Shown here one piece after another: positions 8,505 to 17,019 of a stretch of DNA of 64,000 nucleotides. Each line of letters begins with the position of its first letter. Positions within the stretch are counted from its first letter, which is position 1. The notes under the pieces were generated by a model. It ran no database searches. It worked only from the letters and a program-made list of their open reading frames with translations, and was not told the origin of the DNA. The position numbers and the translations under genes are program-made. The DNA is from Candidatus Hydrogenedentota bacterium (GTDB lineage: Bacteria; Hydrogenedentota; Hydrogenedentia; Hydrogenedentales; JAGMZX01): contig JAKQEQ010000029.1 of assembly GCA_029556545.1 (NCBI GenBank), positions 79,084-143,083 of the forward strand, in the 5' to 3' direction.

Positions 8505-10460
8505 ATGGCAAGCGGTGAAGACAAACGGGCAAAAGACGCTGCAATGGAACTGGCGGAAGCGGCGCGGGAAACCGAGTGGCAATTCCCGAGCTTCACCGCC
8601 GAAATGTTCAAGGGCAATTTCCGGTGGGACCTCATGTATCCCTACCCGGAACAAGACCCTGAAGACAAGAAGATCGGCGACGAACTCCAGGCGAAAGTGA
8701 AGGAGGTTCTGGAGAAGTACGTTGATCCTATCGAGATTGATCGCACGGGTGAATATCCGAAGGAAGCCATCAAGGCGTTGTCGGACCTCGGAATCTTCAG
8801 CATGAAGATTTCCAAGGAATACGGCGGCCTCGGCCTTTCGCAGATAAACTACGCGCGGATGCTCAGTTACATCGCGAGCTACTGCCAGAGCACGGTTACC
8901 TGGGTCTCCGCGCACCAGTCCATCGGCGTGCCGCAACCGCTGAAGGACTTCGGCACCCCCGAGCAGAAGAAGAAATTCCTGCCAAAGATTTGCGCGGGCG
9001 CCATCTCGGCATTCGCCTTGACCGAGCCGGACGTCGGCTCGGACCCGGCGAAGATGAGCACGACGGCCACGCCGTCCGAGGACGGTTCGTATTACCTGCT
9101 CAACGGAGACAAGCTGTGGACCACGAACGGGCCGGACGCCGACATTATTGTCGTTATGGCGAAGACGCCGCCAAAGATCAAGAACGGGCGCGAAATCCCG
9201 CAGATTTCGGCGTTTGTCTTTGAGACAAAGGACGAGAACGGCAACTACGTGCCGGGTTTCGAGGTGGTTCACCGCTGCAAGTTCATGGGCCTGAAAGGGC
9301 TATCGAACGGCCTGCTGCGCTTCAACAACGCGCGGGTTCCCGCCGAGAACATCATCGGCAAGCCGGGCATGGGCCTCAAGATCGCGCTGACGACATTGAA
9401 TACCGGCCGTCTGGGCGTGCCTGCAGCGGGCGCGGGCGCGTGCAAGAGCTTCCTCGATGATGCGGCATGGTGGTCGGCCAACCGCGTACAGTGGGGCCAG
9501 GCCGTCGGCAAGCACCAGGCCATCTCGAAGAAGCTGGCCAACTTCGCCGCCACGACCTTCGCCATGCAGGCTATGGTCCAACTGACCTGCGCCTTCGCCG
9601 ACAAGAAAAACGCGGACATCCGCCTCGAGGCCGCTGCCGCCAAGTACTTCTGCACCGAGCAGACCTGGGCCATCTGCGACGACCTGCTCCAAGTCATGGG
9701 TGGACGCGGCTATGAAATGGCGACTTCGCTCTACAACCGCGGCGACAAGCCGTTCACGGTCGAGCGCGCGATGCGCGACATGCGCGTGGGTCGCATCTTC
9801 GAGGGGTCGTCCGAGGTCATGCACCTGATCATGGCGCGCGAGGCCATGGACACCCACTTCAAGCTCGCGATGCCCATCATCCAGCCGAAGCCCGGCCAGA
9901 AGGAAGGCAAGCTTTCGCTGATCCTGAAGGCCATGAAATTCTACGCGGGCTGGTACCCGAAGACCTGGATGCCCGCGCAGAAGAATTTCGGCGTGAAGCA
10001 CCTTAGCGCCGCCAGCCGCGGCCACCTCAAGTTTGCCGCGAAGACCTGCAAGAAACTCGCGCGGCGCCTCTTCCACACCATGGCCAAGTACGGCCCGAAG
10101 CTCGAGTACGAGCAGGTCATCCTCGGCAACTTCGTCGAGATCGGCGTCGACCTGTTCGTCATGGCCGCAAGTCTCGCCTACGCCGATCACTTGCTGGCGA
10201 AGAACCCGAGCGACCGCACGCCCGAGGAACTGGCCGACCTGTTCTGCTCCGCCGCGCGCCGCCGTATCGCCGCCAACTTCGACGCCGTCAGCAACCAGTT
10301 TAACCGAAAGTACAAGAAGGTCGCCGTCAACCTCATGGACGGCAAGTACCGCTGGCTGATCCAGGATGTCTACAATGACCTGCCGCCGCAGTACCGCGAC
10401 TACGCCAAGAACGCGCCCAAGTCCGTCGGCGCGGAAGACATGATGACCGCGCGGAAGTAA
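8505..10460 (+). CDS. Long acyl-CoA dehydrogenase (VLCAD/ACAD9-like)
   Basis: A flavin enzyme for alpha,beta-dehydrogenation of acyl-CoA. At 651 residues it is longer than the usual 380 because of an extra C-terminal helical domain (about 480-640), as in VLCAD/ACAD9. Visible signatures are AFALTEPDVGSDPAKMSTTA (FAD and substrate loop), GDKLWTTNG, KFMGLKGLSNG, LLQVMGGRGYE and RIFEGSSEV, whose Glu sits where the VLCAD catalytic base is. The start follows AAGGAAGG by about 10 bases. It is divergent from tetR, has its own promoter with two operator-like sites, and ends at a strong hairpin terminator, so it is probably a single-gene transcript. Likely function is medium- to long-chain beta-oxidation, possibly linked to IcmF; the chain length is not certain. 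Confidence 0.93.
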   Translation: MASGEDKRAKDAAMELAEAARETEWQFPSFTAEMFKGNFRWDLMYPYPEQDPEDKKIGDELQAKVKEVLEKYVDPIEIDRTGEYPKEAIKALSDLGIFSMKISKEYGGLGLSQINYARMLSYIASYCQSTVTWVSAHQSIGVPQPLKDFGTPEQKKKFLPKICAGAISAFALTEPDVGSDPAKMSTTATPSEDGSYYLLNGDKLWTTNGPDADIIVVMAKTPPKIKNGREIPQISAFVFETKDENGNYVPGFEVVHRCKFMGLKGLSNGLLRFNNARVPAENIIGKPGMGLKIALTTLNTGRLGVPAAGAGACKSFLDDAAWWSANRVQWGQAVGKHQAISKKLANFAATTFAMQAMVQLTCAFADKKNADIRLEAAAAKYFCTEQTWAICDDLLQVMGGRGYEMATSLYNRGDKPFTVERAMRDMRVGRIFEGSSEVMHLIMAREAMDTHFKLAMPIIQPKPGQKEGKLSLILKAMKFYAGWYPKTWMPAQKNFGVKHLSAASRGHLKFAAKTCKKLARRLFHTMAKYGPKLEYEQVILGNFVEIGVDLFVMAASLAYADHLLAKNPSDRTPEELADLFCSAARRRIAANFDAVSNQFNRKYKKVAVNLMDGKYRWLIQDVYNDLPPQYRDYAKNAPKSVGAEDMMTARK

Positions 10461-10486
10461 CCGCCCGACCCAAACCAACTACACGA

Positions 10487-10517
10487 GAGGCTTCCTCCGG
10501 GAAGCCTCCTTCTCTTT
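10487..10517 (+). terminator. Rho-independent terminator after acyl-CoA dehydrogenase
   Basis: A 9-bp perfect stem GAGGCTTCC/GGAAGCCTC with a 4-base loop is followed by CTTCTCTTT, 26 bases after the stop codon. Confidence 0.8.
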
Positions 10518-10578
10518 ACATGCCCTTCGCCCGATGGGTGTGTGCCCCGTCTCTTGCCCTATTCCGTTGGGTGTCTTC

Positions 10579-10607
10579 TTGACAAGAACAGAAATCAACG
10601 ATACAAT
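10579..10607 (+). promoter_or_regulatory. Consensus promoter of the tail-tube-like gene
   Basis: TTGACA, 17 bp, TACAAT. The predicted leader is about 60 bases, ending in AAGGAG before the ATG at 10675. Confidence 0.75.
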
Positions 10608-10674
10608 TATAACCGTGTAGGTCGGGATTGTAACGTTTGCTTGGGTGTCAACGTCCATTGAAGGAGATAAGATT

Positions 10675-11652
10675 ATGTACGGCAATAGGATAGCGCAGAC
10701 TGTCGCGATGCTCTGCTGGGTTGGAGCGGTGCTTGCCCCGCAGGCGCACGCGCAGCCGGGCTCGTTCCTGGTCGAGATCGGCGATCCGGGGACGGAACCC
10801 CGGGTGCTCAAGGAGGTGCTTGAGGTCGGTATCGACGATATCGTCGTGGACTACCGGACGATACCGCTTGCGCCGGCGGATTTCCCGGCGGACGTCTCCG
10901 CGGCGCGTCAGGGCAGCTACCGGTTGTACGGCCCGGGCGCCGCGCACTGGGGCAGTGCGCGGCTGAGCGCGGCGTTGGGCGGCGCCGATTCGCGGGAATT
11001 GTATCAGTGGTGGCTGGATTGCTCACAAGGGAAAAACATCCGCAAGAGCATCAGCGTGATTGCGCTCAAGCGGGACGGGAGCGAGGCGCGGCGTTACAAC
11101 CTGCTTGACTGTTTTCCGACGCGGTGGGACCCGGGCGAGTACTCGCCGTCGTTGAAGACGCAAACGGAAACCCTGACCGTGAGCGTTGGCCGGATAGAAT
11201 TGACGACGCGAGCCAGCGACGGTTCCGATGACGAATCCGGGAACGTACTGCTGGATATCGACGCGGCGGAGACGGGGGGCGATGTGGACGGCGCATGGGA
11301 AACGTGGTCCGGCGGCGAGCCGATGCTGATCCCGCGGCTGACCATGCCCGGCGCCAAATATCACACATCGACACCGGGCCACAAGTCCGTGGGCGAAGTC
11401 ACGTTGCGGGGCCCGCTCACTTCCGGGCGCAAAGCGCTGTGTCAATGGATTACCGAAACGGTGCAGGGCAAGCCCTGGAAACGCACCGTGACCGTCAAAG
11501 AAATCACGAAGGACGGCGGGGCCGGCAAGATGAGTTACAATTATTTCGACTGCTTTCCCACTCGTTATGTGTTTCCGGCGTTCTCCGCCTCAGGCACGGG
11601 GAACCTCTACGAGGAAGTCCATATCAAGCCGATTCGTTTGGAACTGCAATAA
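10675..11652 (+). CDS. Secreted protein with two phage tail-tube (gp19-like) domains
   Basis: The start at 10675 follows AAGGAG by 8 bases. Residues 1-26 form a Sec signal peptide (hydrophobic core, then AHA-Q). The mature part is a tandem duplication. Each half has a Q-W-x(n)-QGK segment, a strand block with a K-R-x-V-x-V pattern, then a DCFPTR motif and a terminal RIEL/RLEL strand. This layout matches the tail tube/Hcp-like fold of the T4 gp19 family (PF06841), where a 'W..V..GK...R..V.V.L.D' block precedes an N-A-(F/W)-P motif. Such proteins normally polymerise in the cytoplasm without a signal peptide, and no sheath, baseplate or spike gene is nearby. It is therefore more likely an envelope or extracellular tube-like polymer or an adapted structural protein. 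Confidence is high that it is a gene and moderate for the family. Confidence 0.75.
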   Translation: MYGNRIAQTVAMLCWVGAVLAPQAHAQPGSFLVEIGDPGTEPRVLKEVLEVGIDDIVVDYRTIPLAPADFPADVSAARQGSYRLYGPGAAHWGSARLSAALGGADSRELYQWWLDCSQGKNIRKSISVIALKRDGSEARRYNLLDCFPTRWDPGEYSPSLKTQTETLTVSVGRIELTTRASDGSDDESGNVLLDIDAAETGGDVDGAWETWSGGEPMLIPRLTMPGAKYHTSTPGHKSVGEVTLRGPLTSGRKALCQWITETVQGKPWKRTVTVKEITKDGGAGKMSYNYFDCFPTRYVFPAFSASGTGNLYEEVHIKPIRLELQ

Positions 11653-11905
11653 CGGCGGCGCGCACCCTCGAAGGGCCGGGCGCCGGTGACACACGCCGGT
11701 CGAGGTAGAAGACGTAGTCGACCGGCTCGCGCAGGACGCGTGCGATGCGGAGGCTGAGCGCCACAGACGGGTTGAGACGCCCTTTCTCGATGGCGAGAAT
11801 GGTCTGGCGCGTCACTTCGACCTCCGCGGCGAGGTCCGCCTGACGCATGTCCAAGCGAGCGCGGAGTTCTTTGACGCGGTTCTTAAGCTCATACTCCGAC
11901 TTCAT
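11624..11905 (-). CDS. Small XRE-family DNA-binding regulator
   Basis: A 93-residue regulator. The Cro/C1-type helix-turn-helix occupies about residues 8-62 (RVKELRARLDMRQADLAAEVEVTRQTILAIEKGRLNPS), typical of the short YozG-type regulators that sometimes accompany membrane proteins or transporters. I chose the ATG at 11905 because a consensus promoter ends 7 bases upstream, which would give a leaderless mRNA; an upstream extension would cross the promoter. The 3' end overlaps that of the convergent tail-tube-like gene by 29 bases, so the two may interfere. Target unknown. Confidence 0.8.
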   Translation of the reverse strand: MKSEYELKNRVKELRARLDMRQADLAAEVEVTRQTILAIEKGRLNPSVALSLRIARVLREPVDYVFYLDRRVSPAPGPSRVRAAVIAVPNESA

Positions 11906-11912
11906 ACCGTAC

Positions 11913-11941
11913 ATTCTAATGAAACCCAAGTATTTTGTCAA
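11913..11941 (-). promoter_or_regulatory. Consensus promoter of the XRE gene (leaderless)
   Basis: On the minus strand, TTGACA and TAGAAT are separated by 17 bp. The last -10 base is 7 nucleotides before the A of the ATG, so transcription should begin at or within a base or two of the start codon. Confidence 0.75.
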
Positions 11942-11997
11942 GTAATAACTCGTAGATTTCGATGTCACGTAAATAAACTACCCACGCGCGAGAGCGG

Positions 11998-12026
11998 TTG
12001 CATATGGAAAGGCGCCTTGATATACT
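11998..12026 (+). promoter_or_regulatory. Putative promoter of the Hsp70-like gene
   Basis: TTGCAT, 17 bp, TATACT; the expected start near 12033 gives a leader of about 94 bases. Confidence 0.6.
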
Positions 12027-12034
12027 GCGAATTT

Positions 12035-12090
12035 ACGCCGGAAACGGCGTGTTACGTTACCTATGATAAACGGCTTGTCGGGTGACAAGC
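12035..12090 (+). promoter_or_regulatory. Two-hairpin 5' leader of the Hsp70-like gene
   Basis: Hairpin A (12035-12050) is ACGCCG/CGGCGT closed by a GAAA tetraloop. Hairpin B (12073-12090) is GCTTGTC/GACAAGC with a GGGT loop. Both stems are perfect. They lie between the promoter and the ATG of a chaperone gene, so a regulatory or stabilising leader is plausible. Neither stem covers the ribosome binding site directly. Confidence 0.5.
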
Positions 12091-12126
12091 GGGGGCGAAA
12101 GCGGGTTCTGGACAAATCGGAAGATC

Positions 12127-13539
12127 ATGGCTAAGTTCCATTGCGGCATAGACTTCGGCACAACGAACTCGAGCGCCGCGCTGTCCTGTGACGGCGCGGT
12201 GCGCGTGCTCGAACTCGACCCGCTGAACGACAATCCCGCCTCGCTGCCTTCACTCCTGTATATCACAAACGAGGGCGAGCAGATCGTCGGGCGCGCGGCG
12301 GCGGATGCGTTCATCGACCGCAACGTTGACCGGGAGGTTCAACTCAAGCAGGTGGACTTGGGTGTGGCTATCGAGGCCTACGTGGGCGGCGAACCGGATA
12401 AGAGCGAGACGTACCGGCCTGCGGCGGCGCCCACAGACGTGCGCGAAGGGGTGCGCGCCCGGGCCACCATCGAGGTCAATTCTCCGGGCCGCCTGTTCCA
12501 GTCGCTGAAGACGCAACTGCGCCACACGGCCTTTCGCGGCACGGAGGTCTTCGGAACGCTGTACCAAATCGAGGAACTAGTGGCGTGCATACTGCGCCGT
12601 GTCAAGGCGGCCGTCGAGGAAGCGGCCGGCGCGCCGGTGGAGCGCGTCGTGTTCGGTCGTCCGGTGCGTTTCTCGACTCATGACGCGGAAAATGACGTGG
12701 CGCAACGGCGGCTTGAGACGGCCGCCCGCCTCGCGGGCTTCAGCGAAGTCACCTTCTTCTACGAGCCGGTGGGCGCGTGCGTCGAATACGCGCTAGGCAT
12801 CGAGCAGCGCCAGCGGCTGATGGTGGTGGACATCGGCGGGGGCACATGCGACGTCTGCGTGATGGAATTCGGCGGCGCGCGCGGCGCGGCGGCGCGCCTG
12901 GCCGAAAGCCGGATACTGGGCATCTCGGGCGTGCCCGTTGCGGGCGACGCCATCGACCGCGAGATCATCAAGTCGAAGTTGTTCCCCGTCTTCGGCAGCC
13001 GCGTGCGTTACGGTCCGTCCAGGCTGCGGATACCGCAGTACATCTTCAACGAAATCCTGGACTGGCAGAACCTATACAAACTCAACACGGAGGAGATAGT
13101 CCACTGGTTCCTCGCGATGGAGGCGGACTGCACCGCGCCGGGGTCCGTCCGGGCGTTGCGCATGCTGATCCAGCGGAACTACGGCTATCCCGTGGCGCGC
13201 GAGGTCGAGTCGGCCAAGAAGCGGTTGTCCTGGGAAGACGAGGCAGAAATCCGGCTCCACATGGACACGGTGGACATTCAGGAGCGCCTCGAGCGCGAGG
13301 AATTCACGCATATCATCGAGTACAACCTCGAACGCATGATGCGCAGCATCGAGGAAGCCGAGGCGGCGGCGCAGGTGCGACCGAAAGACATCGACCTCGT
13401 CTTGACCACCGGCGGCACAAGCCTCATCCCCGCCATTCGCCACATGCTCGCCGAACGTTTCGGAGCGGACCGGCTCCTGCCGCGCGACACGTTCACCAGC
13501 GTCGCCACGGGCCTGGCGACCGTCGCGCAATACTGCTGA
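12127..13539 (+). CDS. Hsp70-family chaperone (YegD-like)
   Basis: A 470-residue protein of the actin/Hsp70 ATPase fold. It shows phosphate-1 IDFGTTNSSAAL (about residues 6-17), the VVFGRPVRF segment, FFYEPVGACVEYALG, phosphate-2 VVDIGGGTCDVCV and the adenosine motif LTTGGTSLIPAIRHML near the C-terminus. It has no typical DnaK substrate domain or C-terminal lid, and the length and order match YegD-type stand-alone Hsp70 ATPases. The ATG at 12127 begins directly before the ATPase domain; an upstream in-frame start would add 15 residues unlike the family. The gene has its own promoter and structured leader. Role: ATP-dependent chaperone or regulator with unknown clients. Confidence 0.9.
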   Translation: MAKFHCGIDFGTTNSSAALSCDGAVRVLELDPLNDNPASLPSLLYITNEGEQIVGRAAADAFIDRNVDREVQLKQVDLGVAIEAYVGGEPDKSETYRPAAAPTDVREGVRARATIEVNSPGRLFQSLKTQLRHTAFRGTEVFGTLYQIEELVACILRRVKAAVEEAAGAPVERVVFGRPVRFSTHDAENDVAQRRLETAARLAGFSEVTFFYEPVGACVEYALGIEQRQRLMVVDIGGGTCDVCVMEFGGARGAAARLAESRILGISGVPVAGDAIDREIIKSKLFPVFGSRVRYGPSRLRIPQYIFNEILDWQNLYKLNTEEIVHWFLAMEADCTAPGSVRALRMLIQRNYGYPVAREVESAKKRLSWEDEAEIRLHMDTVDIQERLEREEFTHIIEYNLERMMRSIEEAEAAAQVRPKDIDLVLTTGGTSLIPAIRHMLAERFGADRLLPRDTFTSVATGLATVAQYC

Positions 13540-13569
13540 CCGCGTGCCGCCCTGAGCCCACGCGGGAGA

Positions 13570-13731
13570 TCAGGCTTCCGTGTTGTCGGTCAGGCGTTCC
13601 ACGAGGGAGATGATATTGTTGACAATCAAGATCACCCCGCTGATGACGCCGATAAGCCCGAGCAGAAAGTCGAAGACATCGTTCACGTCATACGCCGGAG
13701 ACGGGGCGCGACGCAACATACGCATTCTCAT
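13570..13731 (-). CDS. Small single-pass membrane protein
   Basis: A 53-residue protein with one clear membrane helix (FLLGLIGVISGVILIVNNII) in its C-terminal half and a basic N-terminus (MRMRMLRR), implying N-in orientation. I chose the ATG at 13731 because AAGGAG lies 9 bases upstream. No family is recognised. It is convergent with the Hsp70-like gene. The 298 bases from 13732 to the next gene hold no other gene that I can see. Confidence 0.55.
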   Translation of the reverse strand: MRMRMLRRAPSPAYDVNDVFDFLLGLIGVISGVILIVNNIISLVERLTDNTEA

Positions 13732-14029
13732 GGACAGGCACTCCTTCTCCGCTTCGTTTCGCACACATTACGGCTGGGGGCGTGGCCGCGGCGCCGTCCG
13801 CCCCGGCCGCTATGATATCGCGTATGGCGGAATGCGTCAAACCAGCGCCCCGAGGCTTCGCTTGGGGATGATCATCGGGCGTGCCATCTGATAGGCCGCA
13901 TTCCTCGACGGCGGCGAGTCGCGTCTTCGAGACAGCGCGAGTATGATCGTCTCAGGCGACTCTCTTCTTCCCTTGACCGAAGGGTGGAGCGGGTGCGCCG
14001 GCGTTAAGCGGCGGCGGAAGGAAGGCCTT

Positions 14030-15373
14030 ATGTGGGATCGGGCAGAACAGGAACTCTTCGAGGCCCTTGCGGAAACGCCCGTCATCGACGTGCATACGCA
14101 CTTGGTGGACGGTCATCTCGGCGCGCGCGGCCTCCACGAAATCCTGCTGTATCACATGGTCGTCAGCGACCTTTATGCCGCCGGATGCCCCTCTGGATCG
14201 CGGTTGACGGAGTATCCCGGCTGGCCTTCGCCGCAAGAGGCTCAGCGCCGCGTCGAGGAGGCGCTGCCTTACCTCGAACTCGCGAGGAGTACCAGCACTG
14301 CCTGGGCCGTTCGCATGATCCTTGCGGACCTCTACGACTGGCATCAACCGGTCCATGCGCGAAACTGGCGAGACCTCCATGCGCTCATTCAGGCACGCGA
14401 ATGGGACGGCGACTGGCACCGGCAGGTACTGCGGCGCGCCAACATCAAGCGCGTCGGCACGGAATGGGCGCGCCGGCAGACGGGCCGTGACGACGACATC
14501 CTCGAGTACGCGCTCGAATGGGGATTCTTCACGCGCTGCCGCTGGGGCGAATACGACACGGCGCTGTGCGAGTTGGAGGCATGTTGGGGCCGCCCTCCCG
14601 GAACCGCGACGCCCATCGCGGCGGGGAAGCGGCCTCCCGCGGAGCGTCCCATCCGCACGCTCGAAGACGTACACGAGGCCGTGGCGGACTACGTCGCGGC
14701 CTTTCCCAAGGACCGCATGCGTGCCGCCGCGACGCATATCTCGACGGACCTGGACCTGCGGCCCGTTACGGATGACGAGATGGCGATCGCGCTGGCCCGC
14801 CGCGACCACGCCGGAGAACACGAGCGCAGCGTCTGCGCCTCGTACATCAATGAGCGGTATCTGCGCGAATTGGAGCGGCAAGCGCCGCACGTCGTGTTCC
14901 AGTTCAGCCTGGGCGCGGAGCCGCTGCCTTTCGAGACCGGCAGCCGTCTGTCCCAGCGAACGATTGCTCAGATCGGGGAACTGTGCAGCCGCCATCCCGC
15001 CGTCCGCTTCATGTGCTTTCTGGCGAGTCGTCACGGAAACCAGGGGCTGTGCACGCTGTGTCGCGAATTGCCGAACCTGTCGCTCGCGGGATACTGGTGG
15101 CACAACTTTTTCCCGGACGCCATGCGGCAGGTGATGGAGGAGCGGCTGGACATGCTGCCGCTCAACAAGCAAATCGGCTTCTTTTCCGACGCCTATTGCG
15201 TCGAATGGACGTACGGCAAGATGCAGATGATGCGCCGCTGCCTGGCCGAGGCGCTCGGGCGTCGGGTACGCATCGGCCAATACACCAAGGACGATGCACT
15301 CGCCGTCGCGCGGCACATCCTGCACGAATCGCCCCGGCAACTATTGGGATTCGAGCCGTCCGCGGCGCTATGA
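14030..15373 (+). CDS. Uronate-isomerase-like amidohydrolase
   Basis: A 447-residue amidohydrolase-superfamily protein. The N-terminal strand carries the metal motif TPVIDVHTHL (H-x-H, near residue 25), and the helix-rich body includes DLYDW and RRANIKRVGTEW, comparable to the UxaC family (uronate isomerase, about 470 residues). C-terminal IGFFSDAYCVEW supplies a late Asp expected as a metal or base residue. UxaC enzymes convert glucuronate or galacturonate to the keto-sugar, but this protein is divergent, so the substrate may be another sugar acid. The start at 14030 is preceded by AAGGAAGG; the extra upstream residues in the open frame look untranslated. A class I aldolase gene follows 54 bases downstream, consistent with a two-step sugar pathway. 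Confidence 0.8.
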   Translation: MWDRAEQELFEALAETPVIDVHTHLVDGHLGARGLHEILLYHMVVSDLYAAGCPSGSRLTEYPGWPSPQEAQRRVEEALPYLELARSTSTAWAVRMILADLYDWHQPVHARNWRDLHALIQAREWDGDWHRQVLRRANIKRVGTEWARRQTGRDDDILEYALEWGFFTRCRWGEYDTALCELEACWGRPPGTATPIAAGKRPPAERPIRTLEDVHEAVADYVAAFPKDRMRAAATHISTDLDLRPVTDDEMAIALARRDHAGEHERSVCASYINERYLRELERQAPHVVFQFSLGAEPLPFETGSRLSQRTIAQIGELCSRHPAVRFMCFLASRHGNQGLCTLCRELPNLSLAGYWWHNFFPDAMRQVMEERLDMLPLNKQIGFFSDAYCVEWTYGKMQMMRRCLAEALGRRVRIGQYTKDDALAVARHILHESPRQLLGFEPSAAL

Positions 15374-15427
15374 TCCGCGCGCCGCACCGTCGTCCCGTAG
15401 CCGGCCCGCACAGGAGGAGAGTACTCT

Positions 15428-16198
15428 TTGAGTGACCTGGGCAAACGCATACGCCTGAACCGGATCTTCAGCCACCCGTCGGGGCGCATACTCTCCGTCG
15501 CGGTGGACCATCTCATCAACTATCCCACCGGCCTGCCGCAAGGGCTGCGCACGATGGATCACACCTTGCGCGAGATCGTCCGCGGACGGCCGAGCGCGCT
15601 TACCATGAACAAGGGAATCGCCACGCGCTACGGCGGGCTCTTCGCGGGCATCACGCCATTGATCGTGCAGAGTATGGCCCTGCGGCCGGAAGAGCCGGAC
15701 TTCGCCGACACCGCGACCGTCGAGGAAGTCGTGGCGCTCGGGGCGGACGCCATCGCCGTATCCATGTTTGTTCATGGCCCCTTCGAGATTCGGTATCTGC
15801 GCCACCTCAGCGCCGTGGTGCGGGAAGCCGAGCGTTACGGCATGCCCGTCATCCCGCATATCTACCCGCTAACCAGCGGCGACGAGCGACATGCCGTCGC
15901 GCACGACGCCGAGGCCGTCTTCTACGCGGTGCGCGCCGGGCTCGAAATGGGCGTCGACGTCATCAAGGTCCCCTATACCGGCGATCCGGCCTCGTTTCGC
16001 GACATCACCGCCGTTACGCCTGTGCCCGTCGTCTGTGCGGGCGGTCCCCGCTGCGACACGCTGGACGAGGCCGATCGCATGGTGCGCGCGGTGGTAGCGG
16101 CCGGCGCCGCCGGCGCGACCGTGGGCCGCAATGTCTGGGGATTCGCGGATATCCCCGCGGCCATCGCGCGGCTGAAGGCCGCGGCGCAGGGCGGTTAA
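15428..16198 (+). CDS. DeoC/LsrF-type class I aldolase
   Basis: A 256-residue TIM-barrel aldolase of the FbaB/LsrF/DeoC superfamily. VAVDHLINYPTGL near residue 24 corresponds to the conserved substrate-binding start of the family, and DVIKVPYTGD (around residue 180) holds the likely Schiff-base Lys. Late phosphate-binding strands are VVCAGGPRC and GATVGRNVWGF. The start is TTG at 15428, 8 bases after AGGAGG; no ATG fits. It sits directly after the uronate-isomerase-like gene and probably cleaves or thiolyses the product of a phosphorylated sugar pathway. No kinase is encoded in between, so the exact substrate is unknown. Its end overlaps the convergent DUF72 gene by 4 bases. Confidence 0.87.
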   Translation: MSDLGKRIRLNRIFSHPSGRILSVAVDHLINYPTGLPQGLRTMDHTLREIVRGRPSALTMNKGIATRYGGLFAGITPLIVQSMALRPEEPDFADTATVEEVVALGADAIAVSMFVHGPFEIRYLRHLSAVVREAERYGMPVIPHIYPLTSGDERHAVAHDAEAVFYAVRAGLEMGVDVIKVPYTGDPASFRDITAVTPVPVVCAGGPRCDTLDEADRMVRAVVAAGAAGATVGRNVWGFADIPAAIARLKAAAQGG

Positions 16199-17019
16199 TC
16201 TGTCGCCGCGTGGGGCGCGAGCGCGCGCAGCAGCCCGTCCACGTCGTGCGGCGCATACCCCGAGTAGTGATTGTTCACGTACCCGTAGACGCGCACCTTT
16301 CTTTCCAAGAGGGCTTTGATGGGCGGAAGCCATTCTTCGATGTCCCGCGCGCGGTCGACGATGGTCTCCCGCCATACGGTGGTAAGCTGCTCGATGCCTT
16401 TCCGGTCGCCCAGCCAGCGGATATAGGTGAAATCCGCCGTCACCGGGGCGGCCTGCGCGAACAGGGCTCCAGGCCGGGGCATCCAGGGATGATCGATTAG
16501 CGCCAGCGCGACGCCGTGGCTGCGGAGGAGGTCGAACAACGGGGGCCGCAACCAGGTCTTGTTGCGGACCTCGACCGCGAACTGCGGCCCGTCTTGCGGC
16601 AGGGTGTCGAGAAACGGCCCAAGCCGGTCGAGGAACATCGGCAGGTCAACGCCTCGCGCCTTCGCGAAATAGGGGAATTGAAGGAGTACGGGACCCAACT
16701 TGTTTTCCAAGAGCCTGAGCGTATCGAGAAACGCCGCCATGTCCGCCTCGCAGTTCTCAAGTAAACGGTCGTGCGTGATGGTCTGGGGCGTTTTCGCGGC
16801 GAACACAAAGTCGTCCGGCGTCTCATCGCGCCAGCGTTTCACCGTGTCGCGCCGGGGCATGCCATAGAAGGTCGCGTCGATCTCGACGGTGTTGTACCGC
16901 CGGGAATACTCGCGCAGATATTCCGCGGGGCGCGCGCCCGGACTATAGAACGCCTGTTCCCACCCCTTCGCGGTCAAACTGCTCGTTCCGAGTCGCAACA
17001 GGGGCCCAAACATGCTCAT
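16195..17019 (-). CDS. DUF72 (YecE-like) TIM-barrel protein
   Basis: A 274-residue protein matching the DUF72 family: LRLGTSSL near the start, YSRRYNTVEIDATFYGMP, FVFAAKTPQTITHDR, FAVEVRNKTW and the terminal YGYVNNHYSGYAP, all hallmark segments. The biochemical function of DUF72 is unknown. The conserved Glu/Asp and His residues lie as in a metal- or sugar-phosphate barrel such as endonuclease IV or xylose isomerase. The ATG at 17019 has AAGGAG 5 bases upstream; an earlier in-frame ATG would add an unlikely basic extension. It is convergent with the aldolase gene. Confidence 0.88.
   Translation of the reverse strand: MSMFGPLLRLGTSSLTAKGWEQAFYSPGARPAEYLREYSRRYNTVEIDATFYGMPRRDTVKRWRDETPDDFVFAAKTPQTITHDRLLENCEADMAAFLDTLRLLENKLGPVLLQFPYFAKARGVDLPMFLDRLGPFLDTLPQDGPQFAVEVRNKTWLRPPLFDLLRSHGVALALIDHPWMPRPGALFAQAAPVTADFTYIRWLGDRKGIEQLTTVWRETIVDRARDIEEWLPPIKALLERKVRVYGYVNNHYSGYAPHDVDGLLRALAPHAATD

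Noticed and set aside
13540..13566. CCGCGTG/CACGCGG hairpin after the Hsp70-like gene as a terminator
   Set aside because: Stem is possible but no T-run follows on either strand.
13952..15340. Open frame opposite the amidohydrolase
   Set aside because: Antisense to a gene with clear metal motif and SD; product is compositionally biased.
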